Source: Epichloe hybrida (taxonomy: Eukaryota > Ascomycota > Sordariomycetes > Hypocreales > Clavicipitaceae). From it: a DNA stretch of 64,000 bases. Location of the stretch: contig JAFEKR010000003.1 in NCBI GenBank assembly GCA_019022495.1, positions 62,001-126,000 on the forward strand, given 5' to 3'. Under the pieces are notes generated by a model, which did no database searches, was not told where the DNA came from, and saw nothing but the letters and a program-made list of their open reading frames with translations. Each line of letters begins with the position of its first letter. The first letter of the stretch is position 1. Of the stretch, positions 24,285 to 37,100 are shown piece after piece. Made by a program: the position numbers and the translations under genes.

Positions 24285-24622
24285 GGCATTGCGTCGAGAT
24301 GCCCGACTGTACAATATTGTTTGGCAGCAAATGTAGCACGTCACATACTGCATATTTTGTAACTCGGTCAAATTCCATTTCGCTACGTCATCCCAAAACC
24401 ACGTGGTTTTTGCGGTTCTCAACATCGAGGCATCTGCGCATGGCTACTCTCACAGCTACATGATATTTTGTCTATATGATAGTTCGTAGTCAAAAGTTTT
24501 TTTGGCCATTGGGGCGCAAAGGGCCGCTAGAGGGACCCTCATATGAAAAGTGGTAGATGATGAGCCGTTACACTGCCTGACACAAATCAAGTTGACTTCT
24601 GGCTATTTCTTGTCGTATGCAA
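24285..24622. other. Convergent intergenic region
   Basis: 3' flanks of mL54 (plus) and verprolin (minus). No gene seen. Confidence 0.5.
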
Positions 24623-25945
24623 TCAAAGTGCATTAAGATCCAAGGGCACACTGCTACCTCTGCCAGCTCTGTACTTCTTCGGGCCTCCGATGAAATCTCT
24701 TGGCTTGGGCAACAAGCTGTCATCTTTAAACTGCCATCTTTGGTCATTTACAACTGTCCTTCCCCCACCACTGGGGCTCGGCGAAAGCGATGATTGTCGA
24801 CTTTGACTCGAGTTGGCGCCATTGACAGACAGGGTGTATGAGCTGGGATCCAGAATGCTGTGAAGTAGGGAGGATCCCCTGTTCCGCGACTGAGGTGGAG
24901 GCGGTGGTGATTGCGATGTAGGTGCCAGTGGGGCTGCACTTGGTGGAGGAGGGGGAGTGGCTAAGTTTGGTGACAGTGCAGATGCCGAGCTGGCTGGAGG
25001 TGGAGGAGGCGGCGGCGGTTGAGCTCGAGAAGGAGAGCCCGAGGGCAGAGGAGGTGCAGAAGCGGGTGGTGGTGGTGGAGGTGCAGCTGGGGTTGATGCT
25101 GAAGAAGTCGGAGCTTGTTGTGGTGGTGGTGGTGGAGGAGGAGCGTTCGGAGTCGGCGCTGCGCTTGACGGCGGCGGCGGCGGAGGTGCAGCGCCAGCTG
25201 GAGGAATGGCCTTTGAAGATGGCTTTCGTGTTGTTGGCAAAGGCGGCGGTTTCTTGCCTATCGGTGGAGGAGGTGGTTTTGATCCTCCAAGTGGTGTCAA
25301 TTTGCGTAGATTGCTGACACCACGCGGAGGTGGTACATGGGGGCCACGGCCAGGTATAGCAGAAGCCGCGCCTCCTGGTGGTAGAGGAGCACCCGAAGGT
25401 TTGGGTGCTGAAATCCTACTCTCCCCGGGATCGGACAAATATGAGGCATCTGAAGTTGCGCCGGTATCTACACCTCCTCCACGCTTCTTCAATTTGGGCA
25501 TGCCACCAGCGAACAGGCCACCGAGTTGAGGGGCAGGATCCAATGCAGGGGCTAATGCCTGACCAGCTCCCTGGTCACTATTGCTTCGTGCTCGACTTCC
25601 GGGTGCTGGAGGCACAAGACCACCGGGAATAGGAGGTGCACCGCCGACCGGAGGACCGCTTGACGATGTTCTGTTGCCTACCATCGGAGCAGACCGGTCA
25701 TTGGTGGCAGCTTTTTTTAGGGATTTTCCCTTTTGAATATCAGACAGGAGGGCATTCTACAAAAAACCGAAATGTCAGTCATCGGCTTGGTAAGTTGAAC
25801 AATGAGTGCTTACTTTATTGCCTGCACCATGAGGAGGTCGTGCTGGAAGCCCAGCTCCTCCAGGCGGTGGTGGTGGAGGAGGGGGGGGAGGCCCTCCCGC
25901 TCCCGAGGGCGGCGGCGGTGGTGGTGGAGGGGGAGGTGCCGGCAT
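24623..25945 (-). CDS. VRP1: Verprolin/WIP-like actin-regulatory protein
   Basis: Partner of WASP/Las17 in Arp2/3-driven actin assembly at endocytic patches. Exons 25814..25945 and 24623..25756 on the minus strand encode 421 residues; the donor is GTAAGC and the acceptor TAG. The protein starts MPAPPPPPPPPPSGAGG, then a WH2 actin-monomer-binding motif begins right after the splice junction (NALLSDIQKGKSLKKAAT, residues ~45-62). A long Pro-rich region with many PPPPPP blocks follows (about residues 150-340), then a C-terminal WASP-binding-like segment (RWQFKDDSLLPKPRDFIGGPKKY) that matches the WIP C-terminal motif. Exon 1 is almost purely Pro/Gly codons. Confidence 0.85.
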
Positions 25946-26521
25946 TTTCGAGGTTCAATATCCGGGATGTATTGCGGAATAGTTTTCGAGGGGAAGAAGA
26001 AAGCTGAAGATAGTAGAGGCTGCCCAAGGGCCAGGCGCGACGTCGGTCGCGAGGTCGAGGCACGGCGATAGATTTTAGGCAGCGGAGGCAAGGAAGCAGA
26101 GCAATTTGCTGCCTCACGGCCTCGCGACTTGGTAAAGGGAGAGTCACAATACTTTTGGCCGCTGATCGAGTTTTTTGACTGCTGCTCCGTAGCAGATCGA
26201 TCGGTTGGGTCGGTAAGAGTTGGTGCGCCGGGTTGGATTGTCGAGATAGAAAGATGCAAGTTTATGAATGTTGGTCGTTGGAGCTTGCGCCAGGTTTCGT
26301 CATCCGCTGTTCAGGCCTTGACCGGCCGGTGCGGCGGAGGCAGCCACTCTTCTGTTGTCTGACCTGAACCACAAACCACACTGAGATAGTTACTGTGGAG
26401 ACCAGACCCTTGTCCATAGAGCCTTTCCGGCAGACGGATTGAATTTGCCATTGTCATAACCTCCAACAAACATCAGCACCAACCATTGCGCGAGGCGCAA
26501 GCTCAGCTTGCTACGCTAAAC
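25946..26521. other. Divergent promoter of verprolin and the mitochondrial protein
   Basis: 576 nt between two divergent genes. No further gene or RNA was recognised. Confidence 0.5.
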
Positions 26522-27787
26522 ATGAGGCGGGCATCACCTCGAAGCCTCGGCTTCATCTGCGAGTCCTGCGCCTTGACGCCGACTCGAGCCCGACGGTTCA
26601 TCGGCCCCCGTCTTGCCTCTCCACGAAACAGTCGGATCCCAAGGCTTCTCAACTGGACGACATGCGCACCGAGATGGGCATCACCGAGATGGGCATCCAC
26701 GGCTGCATTCTGCTCCGAAAGCGATGGCGAGTCCCCTACAGGCCAGACCACACGTTCCTCCGCCAAGGCACCTGCTCCCATCACCGAACCCGCAGGCCTC
26801 GCACGAGTAGCCGAGGACAGCAACAAGAAGTTCCTCTCCGTGGAAGGCATCCCCGCGCCTCATTTGACCAGTGCTGCTCTCCAATCGTGTCTCCGCGCCG
26901 CTGCCGCCCTGCATCCTCAGCTGAAACGCGCAGAGGCACAGACCAAAGCCTCGGCCTCGAAGCTCGTCACCCTCGGAGCCGAGCGAACCGGTGCGAGAAT
27001 ACCCATCGACGCCAAGATCCAAGACGCTGTCAACAGGATATCCCACGCCGCATACACAATCATGACGCATCCCAACGTCGAGATGACGCCTGAATCCCTG
27101 GAGCTCTACGTCCAGATTCAGGCACAGCTAGGGCGGCCAGAATCACTCCCCTCCGTCCTGGAGCTCTACGCTACGAAGGCCAAGCCCGTCGTCAAGGACG
27201 ACCAAGTCACGCATGTCAAGCAGAACGTCAACGCGGCATCTCGAGCCATCGAAGAAGGTGTCGCTAGCACAGCGCTTCAAACGGCCATTGAAGCAAAGAA
27301 CCTCGATGCCTCTCTTGGCATCATCGAGGCAGCGTATTGCGTACCTGCATTCAAGCGCCAGAAGCTCATCCGACACGGCACAGCGCCAGCCATTGGCCTC
27401 GCCACTCTTCCCCTCGGTATATTTGGATTGTCCACCGCCTACGCAGCCTACTGGCAGAACACGATGGATATCTCGACCGCCACGGGACTCGGCGTGGCCG
27501 GGATTTCGGGCTACTTGTTCGTCGTGGGGTCGCTTGGTGTCATAGCCAAGTTGAGCAACAAAGATCAGATGAAGCGAGTGACCTGGGCCCCTGGAACGCC
27601 TCTCCGCTATCGCTGGCTGAGGGAGGATGAGCGAGCCGCCCTTGATAAAGTCGCCTGCGCGTGGGGTTTCAAAGAGCCCTGGAGACATGGCGAGGAGACG
27701 GGCCCCGAGTGGGAAGGATTGAGAGAGTACATGGGGTACAGACAGATGCTGCTGGATCGCGTCGAGTTCATGGATGGCATGAGCTGA
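26522..27787 (+). CDS. Putative mitochondrial membrane protein of unknown function
   Basis: 421 residues, one exon. The start is the ATG at 26522 (MRRASPRSLGF); the frame opens upstream only at TTG. The first ~60 residues are Arg/Ser/Pro-rich with few acids, like a mitochondrial presequence, and include CESCA. Soluble helical regions follow, with many Ala/Glu. Two hydrophobic segments occur around residues 300-350 (APAIGLATLPLGIFGLSTAY and GLGVAGISGYLFVVGSLGVI). The C terminus is aromatic and basic (RYRWLREDERAALDKVACAW, GLREYMGYRQMLLDRVEFMD). I do not recognise a named family. A role in the inner membrane is inferred from the presequence and hairpin-like pair of segments. Confidence 0.65.
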   Translation: MRRASPRSLGFICESCALTPTRARRFIGPRLASPRNSRIPRLLNWTTCAPRWASPRWASTAAFCSESDGESPTGQTTRSSAKAPAPITEPAGLARVAEDSNKKFLSVEGIPAPHLTSAALQSCLRAAAALHPQLKRAEAQTKASASKLVTLGAERTGARIPIDAKIQDAVNRISHAAYTIMTHPNVEMTPESLELYVQIQAQLGRPESLPSVLELYATKAKPVVKDDQVTHVKQNVNAASRAIEEGVASTALQTAIEAKNLDASLGIIEAAYCVPAFKRQKLIRHGTAPAIGLATLPLGIFGLSTAYAAYWQNTMDISTATGLGVAGISGYLFVVGSLGVIAKLSNKDQMKRVTWAPGTPLRYRWLREDERAALDKVACAWGFKEPWRHGEETGPEWEGLREYMGYRQMLLDRVEFMDGMS

Positions 27788-29059
27788 AAGCCCTGCTGTT
27801 GTTCAAGGTTTTCCACCCCGACTCGCAGCCCTATTTTTACTATCTGTACCAAATATTCTCATTGTGAAGCAAAATATCGTCCGTGCAAAAAAACAAAAAA
27901 AAAAAAACAGAAAACAAATGTTGTATCTGCCATAGCCGTCGATTCCCGTTCCCGTCCAGCCCACCAGTCCCGACAAGGGAAGTCATTTTTTACCTCGCAG
28001 CGCAACCGCTTGACCGCCACCATCGAAACACTCACTTGGTAACTTGAAATAGTTTTTTTCCATTGAGCGCCGTACGAAAGGGGAATAAAGCAAACTATTC
28101 CGCACCTTTTGGCATTCATCCGCCGGATAAGCGCACACGAGCGAAAGTTGGAGGAAGAACATCTTGAAAAAAGGCGAGGATGAGCTTCCCACTAGTGTTT
28201 TGCTCGGCGTGCCGTTGAACAAATGTCGTGCCGAATGATTTAAGTCTTTGGAGAACCGGGGGCTTTGCGCCGCTAACGAGTAACAAGGAGAAGCTGAGGG
28301 TGGTGGCTCTCATGATGGGAGGTAGGTATTTGCGACACTATACGGCTCATGACGATACTCTCTTGTCGATGTACTTGATTTGCCATGATGTGAATGTGAA
28401 ATTAGGTAGGTATCTGCGAGACTGAGAGCACGTGAGAATCACTCACAATCCTCCCAGGGCAAAGACGAGCATCAGAGCTCTCATTTCATTGACGGGTAAT
28501 GTGCTCTTCCATATATGGTTGCACTGCCTACATGAACCACCTGACCCGATACCTTTGATACATTATTAATTCCGGCTTTGCCTTGTCTAGTTCATTCTTC
28601 TGGGAGTTTGGGATATGTCTCTTTTTTTTTTCCTTTTTTTCCGAGACTTTGGATGTATTGGGCAATGGGAACACAAGGGACTCCTTTACATATAGGGTAA
28701 CAGGGATAAGCGCTGCTGCCTGACACTGGGAAAGGGATCAATCGAGTCGAGGTTCCAATTGACGCTTGATGTCCCAGCCACCGCCATTCTGCCACTCACG
28801 GAGACGGCCCGGGGCCAACCAGGAGGGGCCTGAGCTTCAGCCCAAAATCAAAACATTGCCGTCCAACCAGGCTGCAACAAGGCTGCTGCTACGGCTGCTA
28901 CCAGGGTTGCATGCCTTTTCTCCTTTCCCCTTCTGTTCTACGGTCCGACCTGCCTTGCCGTTTGAACCACCTGCCATCATCTATAAATCTGATACCCAAA
29001 TCAAAACAAGGCAGCAGGCAGATGCATCGCCGCCCTCACCAGCCGACTGAGCGGCAGCC
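27788..29059. other. Upstream region of the leashin-type gene
   Basis: 1.27 kb without a supportable gene. It contains an A-rich tract at 27886-27906, T tracts near 28621-28638, and a direct repeat of ~20 nt (AGGTAGGTAT...CGA.ACT at about 28320 and 28405). It probably includes the promoter and leader of the 16.8-kb ORF that follows. Confidence 0.5.
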
Positions 29060-31147
29060 ATGATGATGCGAGATTCCCGCCGCCGGAGCCCTGAGAGCTC
29101 TAGGAGGCGGAAGCGGGATCAGAGGCGAAATTCGCGCGAGGACCTCTCCTTTATCCCGCCTCAACCTATAAACACCGTTCCAAACATGAACATGAACATG
29201 AACATGAACACAATGACGAACCCGAACATACACCCATCTACAAACTACCCGGAATACTATCATTCACATCCGACACCGACACCGATAGCGACTGCGACCA
29301 CAAAAACTCGTGGTGGTGAAGCTTCAGACAGAGACAGAGAAAGAGACAAAGGCACATCTCGAGACCAGGATCGCATTCGGGACCGGGATCGAGGTCAAGA
29401 ATGGCAACGATATCAGGAACGCGATCGCTCCGTCAGACAAAGAGCAGCATCGGATAGCTCAGACTCCATCTCCTCGAGCTCGGTCGCATCCTCACTGCTC
29501 GACATTTCCCGGCATTACCCCGCCAAGACTCGATTTGGAGGCCTGCTTGGTACATTTTGGCGAGCACCTTCAGAGCGTCGGGTCCGTCGCCGAAGAAGTG
29601 GCAGGGCCAAAAACCGCCATGTGCTATACTTTGGCAACTCGTCATCCTCGTCAGTCAACTCCGACCTGGCCTATGGAAATGGCTATATTCCTCGCAAGAA
29701 AAGCCGAGAGTTTAACAACAAGAGTCGCGCCCCTTCTGGAAGCTACCCAGTGCAAGAGATCGGAGTCAAAGACCGGAGAAACACAAAGGACTATGATGAG
29801 AGGGGCAATGGAGCTGGTTCTAGTCGACCCAGTGGTCCCACCAAACGGGACAAGACCGATGAAGAGATTCTTGCCATTGGTCGTCAACTCTCTGGCATTG
29901 CAAGGAAACAGAACGATCACCATGTACGAACTTCAGGCAGAATCAAAGCACCCGGCTTGGCAGTGGCTGCCGCGGCCGTGAATGAAGTTCGAAAAAAGAG
30001 ACGAGACACAGGGACGCGCGGGAATGACAGCTCTAGGCTCTATCGTGGCGCCTCTTCTTCGGACTCCAGTGACGATTCAGACTGGGAAGATGCCTCTGAC
30101 GAAGAGGGCGGTTTCAGCGACGCCGAATCGGCTCTGGCCTACGGCTCAGTAGTCTCACACGCCATCAAACCTACTCGACCTTCATTTGACCCTGCCATGT
30201 CTGCAGCCGCAGGTGTCGCAGGTGCCGCTGTGGGAGCTGGTGTGGCTTCGATGACTGGCCGATCTGGGATGTCCTCCCGACCAGCAGAGAGTCTCCCTGC
30301 TAGAAGTCGCCGAAAGAGTTCTGTCGTAGACCCCCAGCTCTTTGGCCCCCAGAACTCTCTTCGAGGAATGATCAATACGCCCTGCGGTTTCGGCGAGGGC
30401 CAACCAGTGGCTGATCACCAACAATTCAAGAAGCTGCGCCGCGTTGAGACCGAACCCATGTACAAAGGCCCCGTACGAGATGTGCACCCTTTTTCGACCT
30501 CCGAACCGAACCCATTCGATGTGGATGTAGTGTCCACCATGACTGCTGCTCAACGGGATCTTCCCTATCGAGCCCGGCCGGCTCCCATTCCACTCCAGCA
30601 GCCAAGCCCGAAGGCACCGATCTCCTCAAAGGTGTACCGAACAGAGAAGTTGGAGGAGGAGAGCAAGCTTGAAGCAGCGAGATACACACACACACGCTCT
30701 GACGAAACCGGCCTAGGTACCGGAACCAAGCTGACGGGGCTTGCAGCAGCCGCTGCGGCTGCCGTAGCTCTTGCTTCAGACCGCAAATCAAAGAGGGAGT
30801 CACGCCGCGAAGAGCGCAGAGCGGAGCGCAAGGATGGTCTCCCCGAGACCAAGGATCCTCTCTCGAGGGGCGTTGAGCGCAGAGAAAAGGAAAGCAAACG
30901 CAGCGGCATTGAATCTTACGAGACTCGAGACCGCGAGCGTGACTCAAAGCGTCGCGACAAGGAGGCCGATTCAGAACTGAGTCGTAAGTCCAAGAGAGAC
31001 TCGTATTCCTCTAAACATCCAGATGAACGAGACCATAAACGTCACTCTCGTCACGAAGAAGATGAGACCCCGCGAAAGCGCCGTGAGAAAACAGCAGATC
31101 ATTATGCTGAAGGGGAGTCTTCTCGCAAGTCCAAGCGCAGCGATGGC

Positions 31148-31182
<35 letters not shown>

Positions 31183-34100
31183 TGATCGTGATCGCGACTT
31201 GAAGAGCGAGATTTCGAAATCCTCCAGACGGGAGAGTCGAAAGTATGGGGATCGCGATGAAAGACGCAGAGACGAACAGATGGCTGACGAGTCTCTTGAA
31301 AAAAACCGACTCAGTACCAAAGAACATGGAGTTGACCCTTTCCAATTCCAAGTTGCCCAGAGTGCATTGGGCTCTTCGCTGGTCTCTGTTGCAACGGCTC
31401 CGGTACGTCCCCTGACTCCGACCGTTGTCACGGTTGATCGAGAGCCAGATGTCGATGATGAGCCACCACGCTTAGAACACCCTGAAACCAGGTTAAGCCG
31501 CAGGGACTCGTTTGAAATCGAGCGACTGGCGGAGGACTACAAGAAAACTACTCGTGACGCACCGCAGGACTTTGATACACGACGGCATGATTACTACGAA
31601 GAACCGGGTCATGACAAAAGAAATATTTTCGAGAAAGCAAAACATTCGACAGCGCCCATTGCCGCGGCGGCGGTGGCGTCCGCAATGGCCATCGAGATGG
31701 GCAGATCACGAGAGCGGCGTCGACACGAGGACTACTCCAAGCCAGCTAGAGACCCAATTCAGGAGGAGGCAGACCGATACTACCGCGAGATCATAACGGC
31801 CCAGAAGATAGCAGCCGACGAACAACGATCTCGCAGTGCAGCTCCTGACAAGTCCATCATCAATAAATACGACAGTGCCTCTCCACCAACGTCCTTCACC
31901 ATCGTCACACCCCCTGAGATGGAAGAAGCCAAGTCGAAGGAGACTTTGTTCGCTGTCCCTGACGCAGACGTCAAGATCGACAACAAGATTTACCCTCAGG
32001 AGCTTCACAAATTCCAGACAACAGGCCGATCACCGAACTTGTTCACCTCGCGTGATCCATCCTGTGAGCGCGAACGTCCAGTTTTGAACCTCGTTTATCC
32101 TACTCCTGTACCCAGTCGTCAGCCAACACCGAGTTTGTCGCGAGTGGCAAATGAAGTTGGCAGTAAATCAGAGGTAGGGGCCAGACATCGGGATCGAGAC
32201 CGAGACAGAGATAGGGATCGAGACGATGGCAATGACAAAGGTAAAGACAAGGATAAGAAAAAGAAGAAAAAGAAGAAGTCCATCTCTAAAGACGACTCCA
32301 TCGACGATCATGTCGTTGGGTCAAAAAGTGATCTTATGAAATCCGCCGCTACTTCTACAGTATCTTCCACTGCAAAGTCCGTCACGTGGGGCGAGAATTC
32401 GACAAAGAGATTCGAAGTCGAGAGGCCCGAATCTGCAGGCGACTCAGAACCTGCAAGCGGCAAAGCTGATTCCGCCGATAAGCCCCGGCCTCACCTCGAC
32501 CAAGCTAGCCAGTGGGGAATGATTGCAGCCGCCATCGCGGATAGTAGAACTGAGCCCGCAAACGAACCCGAGATCAAGGGATCGCGATCGAAGAAGAAAG
32601 AAGCCAGTTCTGATGTCGGTGTCGGCTTTCGCGATAGACCCGGAAGGAATAGAGACGATTTCAACGATGACGCCAAATCCGAGCCACCTATACCTGGCCC
32701 AAAGCCTGTTAGCCCGACTTCCGAGAAGATGCCCGGCGGCTTCGCTGATGACATTGAGTTTGCGGCTACCCTTGCCGCTGGCCTCAAAGACACCGGCTTT
32801 GACCCTAATATCGTAATCGATGATCCTGCCTACCGTCGTCGAGATTCTCCTCCCCACTCTAGTGAACCTAACGGGGATGGATGGAATCATTCGTCCTTTT
32901 CCGATGTAGTGACTGATCTTACGTCCAAGCAGAAGGGCGTTTTCGAGCCTGGCTTCTTTTCTGAACCTATCGATATGACAAGGGAAGAGTCGACAGCTGC
33001 CACAGAAAATTTGGAAGATGCGCCCAAAAAGTTGAGCAAAAAGGAGAAGAAGAAAATTGAAAAGGAAGGGAGACGCCGGTCTATGGACGCCAATGAGCCT
33101 CTTGTTTCACAGCCATCATCCGAAGTACCAACCTTTAGTGATTTTGGAGAGAGCCAACTGAGCAAGAAGGAAAGAAAAAAGCTTGAGAAAGCCAAGCGTC
33201 AGTCAATTGAACTTACCAACCCTTTGCCTGTTGAATCATCCCAGACTCCCGAGTTTGAAGATGCTCCCGAGAGCCAGCTAAGCAAAAAGGAGCATCACAA
33301 TCGTGACAAAGAAGGGAGAGCTGAAGAGAGGGCTCTGGACAATGTCACAGATTACGAGGACCCACCTCGTGATGGTGATTCAAAGTCGCGCGAGGCTGAC
33401 GATGCCGGCCTGGAAGAGGTTGGCAAGAAGAAGTCCAAGAAGAACCGAAAGAGCCGCGACTTCGACGACGACACATCTTCGCGTGTGTCCGCTCGTACGG
33501 ATTATGCCGACGATAAGTCGACGATCCGTACGGTGGAGCCGGAGGAGGAGTGGGACGCTCTCAGGAAATCCAAGTCCAAGTCCAAGAGAGACTCTGTTGG
33601 TTCTGAGATCATTTCCCAGTCGGCGCCGGGGTCTGAGGTTGGCGAAAGGGACAGCTCCAGCAAACGTAGCAGCAAGTCGAAGCGTCGAAGCGGTACTGAC
33701 TTCGACGATCATCACGATGGCCCACCCGATCGGAAAAGGGAACCCTGGGAAGATCGAGAGGTAGGCTCAGTGGTTTCCGAGTCCCGTGGCGACGAGCGCC
33801 ACCGGGAGAGACGAAGCAAACGATCATCGTTATACGACGATGATGACGCCAAGTCAGTTGCTTCTGCTCCCGGCTCGTCTCGTAAGATCAAGCGATCCTC
33901 TCTATACGGGAACGAAGAGCTCGCCAAATCTTCCGCGTCTGTCGCAGGGTCAACGCGGCGTGGCAAGGACAAAGAGGTCGACAAGAGCGAGAAAAGGTCA
34001 AGTGGTCTGTTTGCAACACTCTTCAAAGGCAGCAGCAAAGAAGATTCCAAGAGATTGGATAAGGAGTCTTTTTTAGATAATGCCGGCACCCTTGGCGCGG

Positions 34101-37100
34101 GTGTCGGCTTGGCGACAGCTGCTATCATTGCTAGCAACTCTCGCCCCAATGCCGGCCATGCCTCCGAAAAAGAGGAGTCCGAAGCTCGCGATACAGCCAA
34201 CTCCGTCCCATCGCGAAACTTTGATGATTTTGACCCAGAGATTGCTCCTCGCGCAATCAAACCCGCCATCGATCCCCAGTATGGCGATTTGCTACCACTG
34301 CCTCCGAGCGAACCCGGCAGCCCAGTGACAGCAGCTGAAGACACGCCAGACATGCCAGCCTTGCCGGAAAGCCGACCGGATACACCTCCCGAGGAGCGAA
34401 GCCTCAAGCGTGACGTCTTATCCCATCGACGAAGGAAGAGCGCGCAAGAAACGCCAACCAAATCTCCCAGCAGCACCGCCATCCCGATCTCTCTGCGCCT
34501 TGGACAAAGACACGGCGCTGCTCCCAGCTCGCCCGGCAACTATCGATCACCCCCCAGCGGATCGCCCGTTGCGACACCCGAAGCCACTCGTCGGGCAGCT
34601 CGCATCTCTTGGGACAGCAGTAAAGAAATCAAACCTCTCTATCTTCTCGAACACTCCCGACAGGGCTCTGCTGAGACGATTCCTCAAGTGGATCTGCCAG
34701 CCCTTCTTCCCCCTAGCGAGCCCAGCAAGCCCCTGTCTAAAGAGTCGCTCGGGCATAGTTTCACAGAATTGGAATCATCTGGTGATGTGGTCAATAAAGG
34801 GCTCAATGTTGACGATCTTGCTGATGTTGGTCTCCGCATCAACACAGATTTGGCTGCTGCTGTGTCATCCCAAGACATTACTGAATCACAAGAGACTACG
34901 CCCAAGGCCACCGTCAAGCCAGAATTGCCCTCATTGCCAGCAGCACAGGAAACATCCGAGGGAAATCCCGTACCAGTTGACTCCATGTCCAAAGATAGAA
35001 GCTCATACTTGTTGAACTCTGCCCCTTCGTCGACAAAATCAGTAAAAAGTGTGGCCAGCGTGGGCACCTGGGAAAGTCAACCCAGCTCTACTACACCCAA
35101 GAATCTCGCCGTGGAGAGCTCGGTTCCAGATATTACGGAGGACTTGACCTCTGCGGATGAGCACTTCTCCGACGCACTGGAAGGAACACAATCTGACACA
35201 TTTGAGGAGGCTCATGACTGGTTCGACAATCCCAAGTCCCCCGAACAAACTGTCGAGCCTGTCCAGAATGTTGAGGCTACTGGACCGCCAGCACCAGAGT
35301 CTACCGTGCCCATTCACACAGAAGCAGTCGATCCCGAAGAATGGAAGAGTATGTCTGCCAAGGAGAAGAAGATTGCGAAGAAGGCTGGTAAAGTTAAAGA
35401 TTTGTCTCTTGCGGGCGCTGCTGCTGCTACTGCAGTTATTACACCTATGATGACAGAAGAGCCGGCAGCTCAGCCTGAAGAGTCTGCTGTATCTGTACAA
35501 GCTTCAGACGAATTCGAGCTCCCAGTGAAAGAAAAGAAGGGCAAAAAGGGGAAGAAAAAGTCTCTTTTACGTGAAGACGATGTTGCGGATACGTCCAGAG
35601 CCGAGCCAAACGCTGATCAAAACATTCCACCCACTGCTGATGATGCAGCCGAAACTCCGAAGCCAGTCAAGGATCTTGCGAATGCCGAGACGGAGGCTGG
35701 CAAGTCGACGCCAGAAGTGGATGCTCCTACGACCCCGATTGCCGATGATGAGGAAGGGGAGACAAAGGACAAGGATTTACAACAAGACCTCGCAGACCAG
35801 GCCACTGAAAAAGCAGCCAAAGAGCCCCCATCAGAGCCTGTAGCAATTGCCCAAAGCGACGTTGCGAAGAATGTCCCGACCGATGAGCTGAACACAGACG
35901 TATGGGATACAACGGACAAGAGGAGCAAGAAAAAGAAAAAGAAGTCCAATGATACCTCCCACTTGATCGCCCAAGAACCCCCTACAGCTGGAGTTGGTAT
36001 GGACCCCGCGAATGACGCAGTCGAGCAACTGCAAAATTTGGACGAAAAGGTTGCTCCAGATGCTTCAGTTGAAGGACCAGCAACGGCTGACTTGGATGCT
36101 ACCCAAGAAACACATGACACTGTGATACCTCCCGCTGACCCGACCTCTTCTGCCGATCCTGAGGAGACGTGGTCTGCACCTGTATCAAAGAAGGAGGAAA
36201 AGAAGAAGAAGAAGAAGAAAAAGAATCTTCAAGCGGATGAGCTTTTCCCCATAGGCAAGGAGCCAGAGACTGCGGCATTGCCCGAGAAAGAGGAAGCCAA
36301 AGAAACAACAACCGATTTCGTTGCAGTACCTGATGTAGACATGGCTCCAACAAGCGGATTTCCCGAGCCGGTGCAGGTTGCTGAGTCTGTGAAAGCTGAC
36401 TGCGCCCCAACCACTTCGAAGGGCAAGAAAAAAAAGAAGAAGAATTCGCAGGTCGAAGAACCTCCTCCCACAGAGGAGTCAAGGTCAATCACACAAGAGC
36501 ATCATCCAGAATCAGCGATTGAGACCAGCAAGCCAGCTACTGGAGGACTTGCAACCACAGACGTTCCATCCAGTTCTGAGCGCACACCCAGCGCAGATAC
36601 TGTTTTGCCCACCGCTGAGCCCGCAGAAGCAGCCGGAACGGACTTTTCCAGCGCGTCCAAGAACAAGAAGAAAAAGAAAAAGGGCAAGCAGCTTGAGGAA
36701 CCAGAAATGACTGGGCAAGCGCCTGAGATCTCTGTGGCCGAACCACCACCTCCCGTGCCCGAATCATCTACTCCACGTTCTCAAGAAGCTCAAGAAACCA
36801 TTGAAGCTGGCGACACCGATTTCGCACCAGTGTCTAAGGGTAAGAAGAAGAAGCAAAAGCAAAAGAGTACTCAGCTTGACGATGCCTTTCCAGGAGAGAA
36901 AAAATTGGATGCGCCTGCCATCATTGAAGTTGATGATGAGCAAATTGTCGCAGAAACAACTGTTATCGATGAACCATCTGCTGCCCCACAGGAAGCTGCC
37001 GAGGAAGATATTGCCCCAGTCTCGGGGGGCAAGAAAAAGAAGAAGAGGCAGGACGCTCAATTAGAGGACCCTTCACAGCAGAACTCCGAGAAGGAGACCG

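Noticed and set aside
28690..28712. Sequence resembling the I-SceI homing-endonuclease site
   Set aside because: Contains TAGGGTAACAGGGATAA, with the two halves in swapped order compared with the real site; chance similarity.
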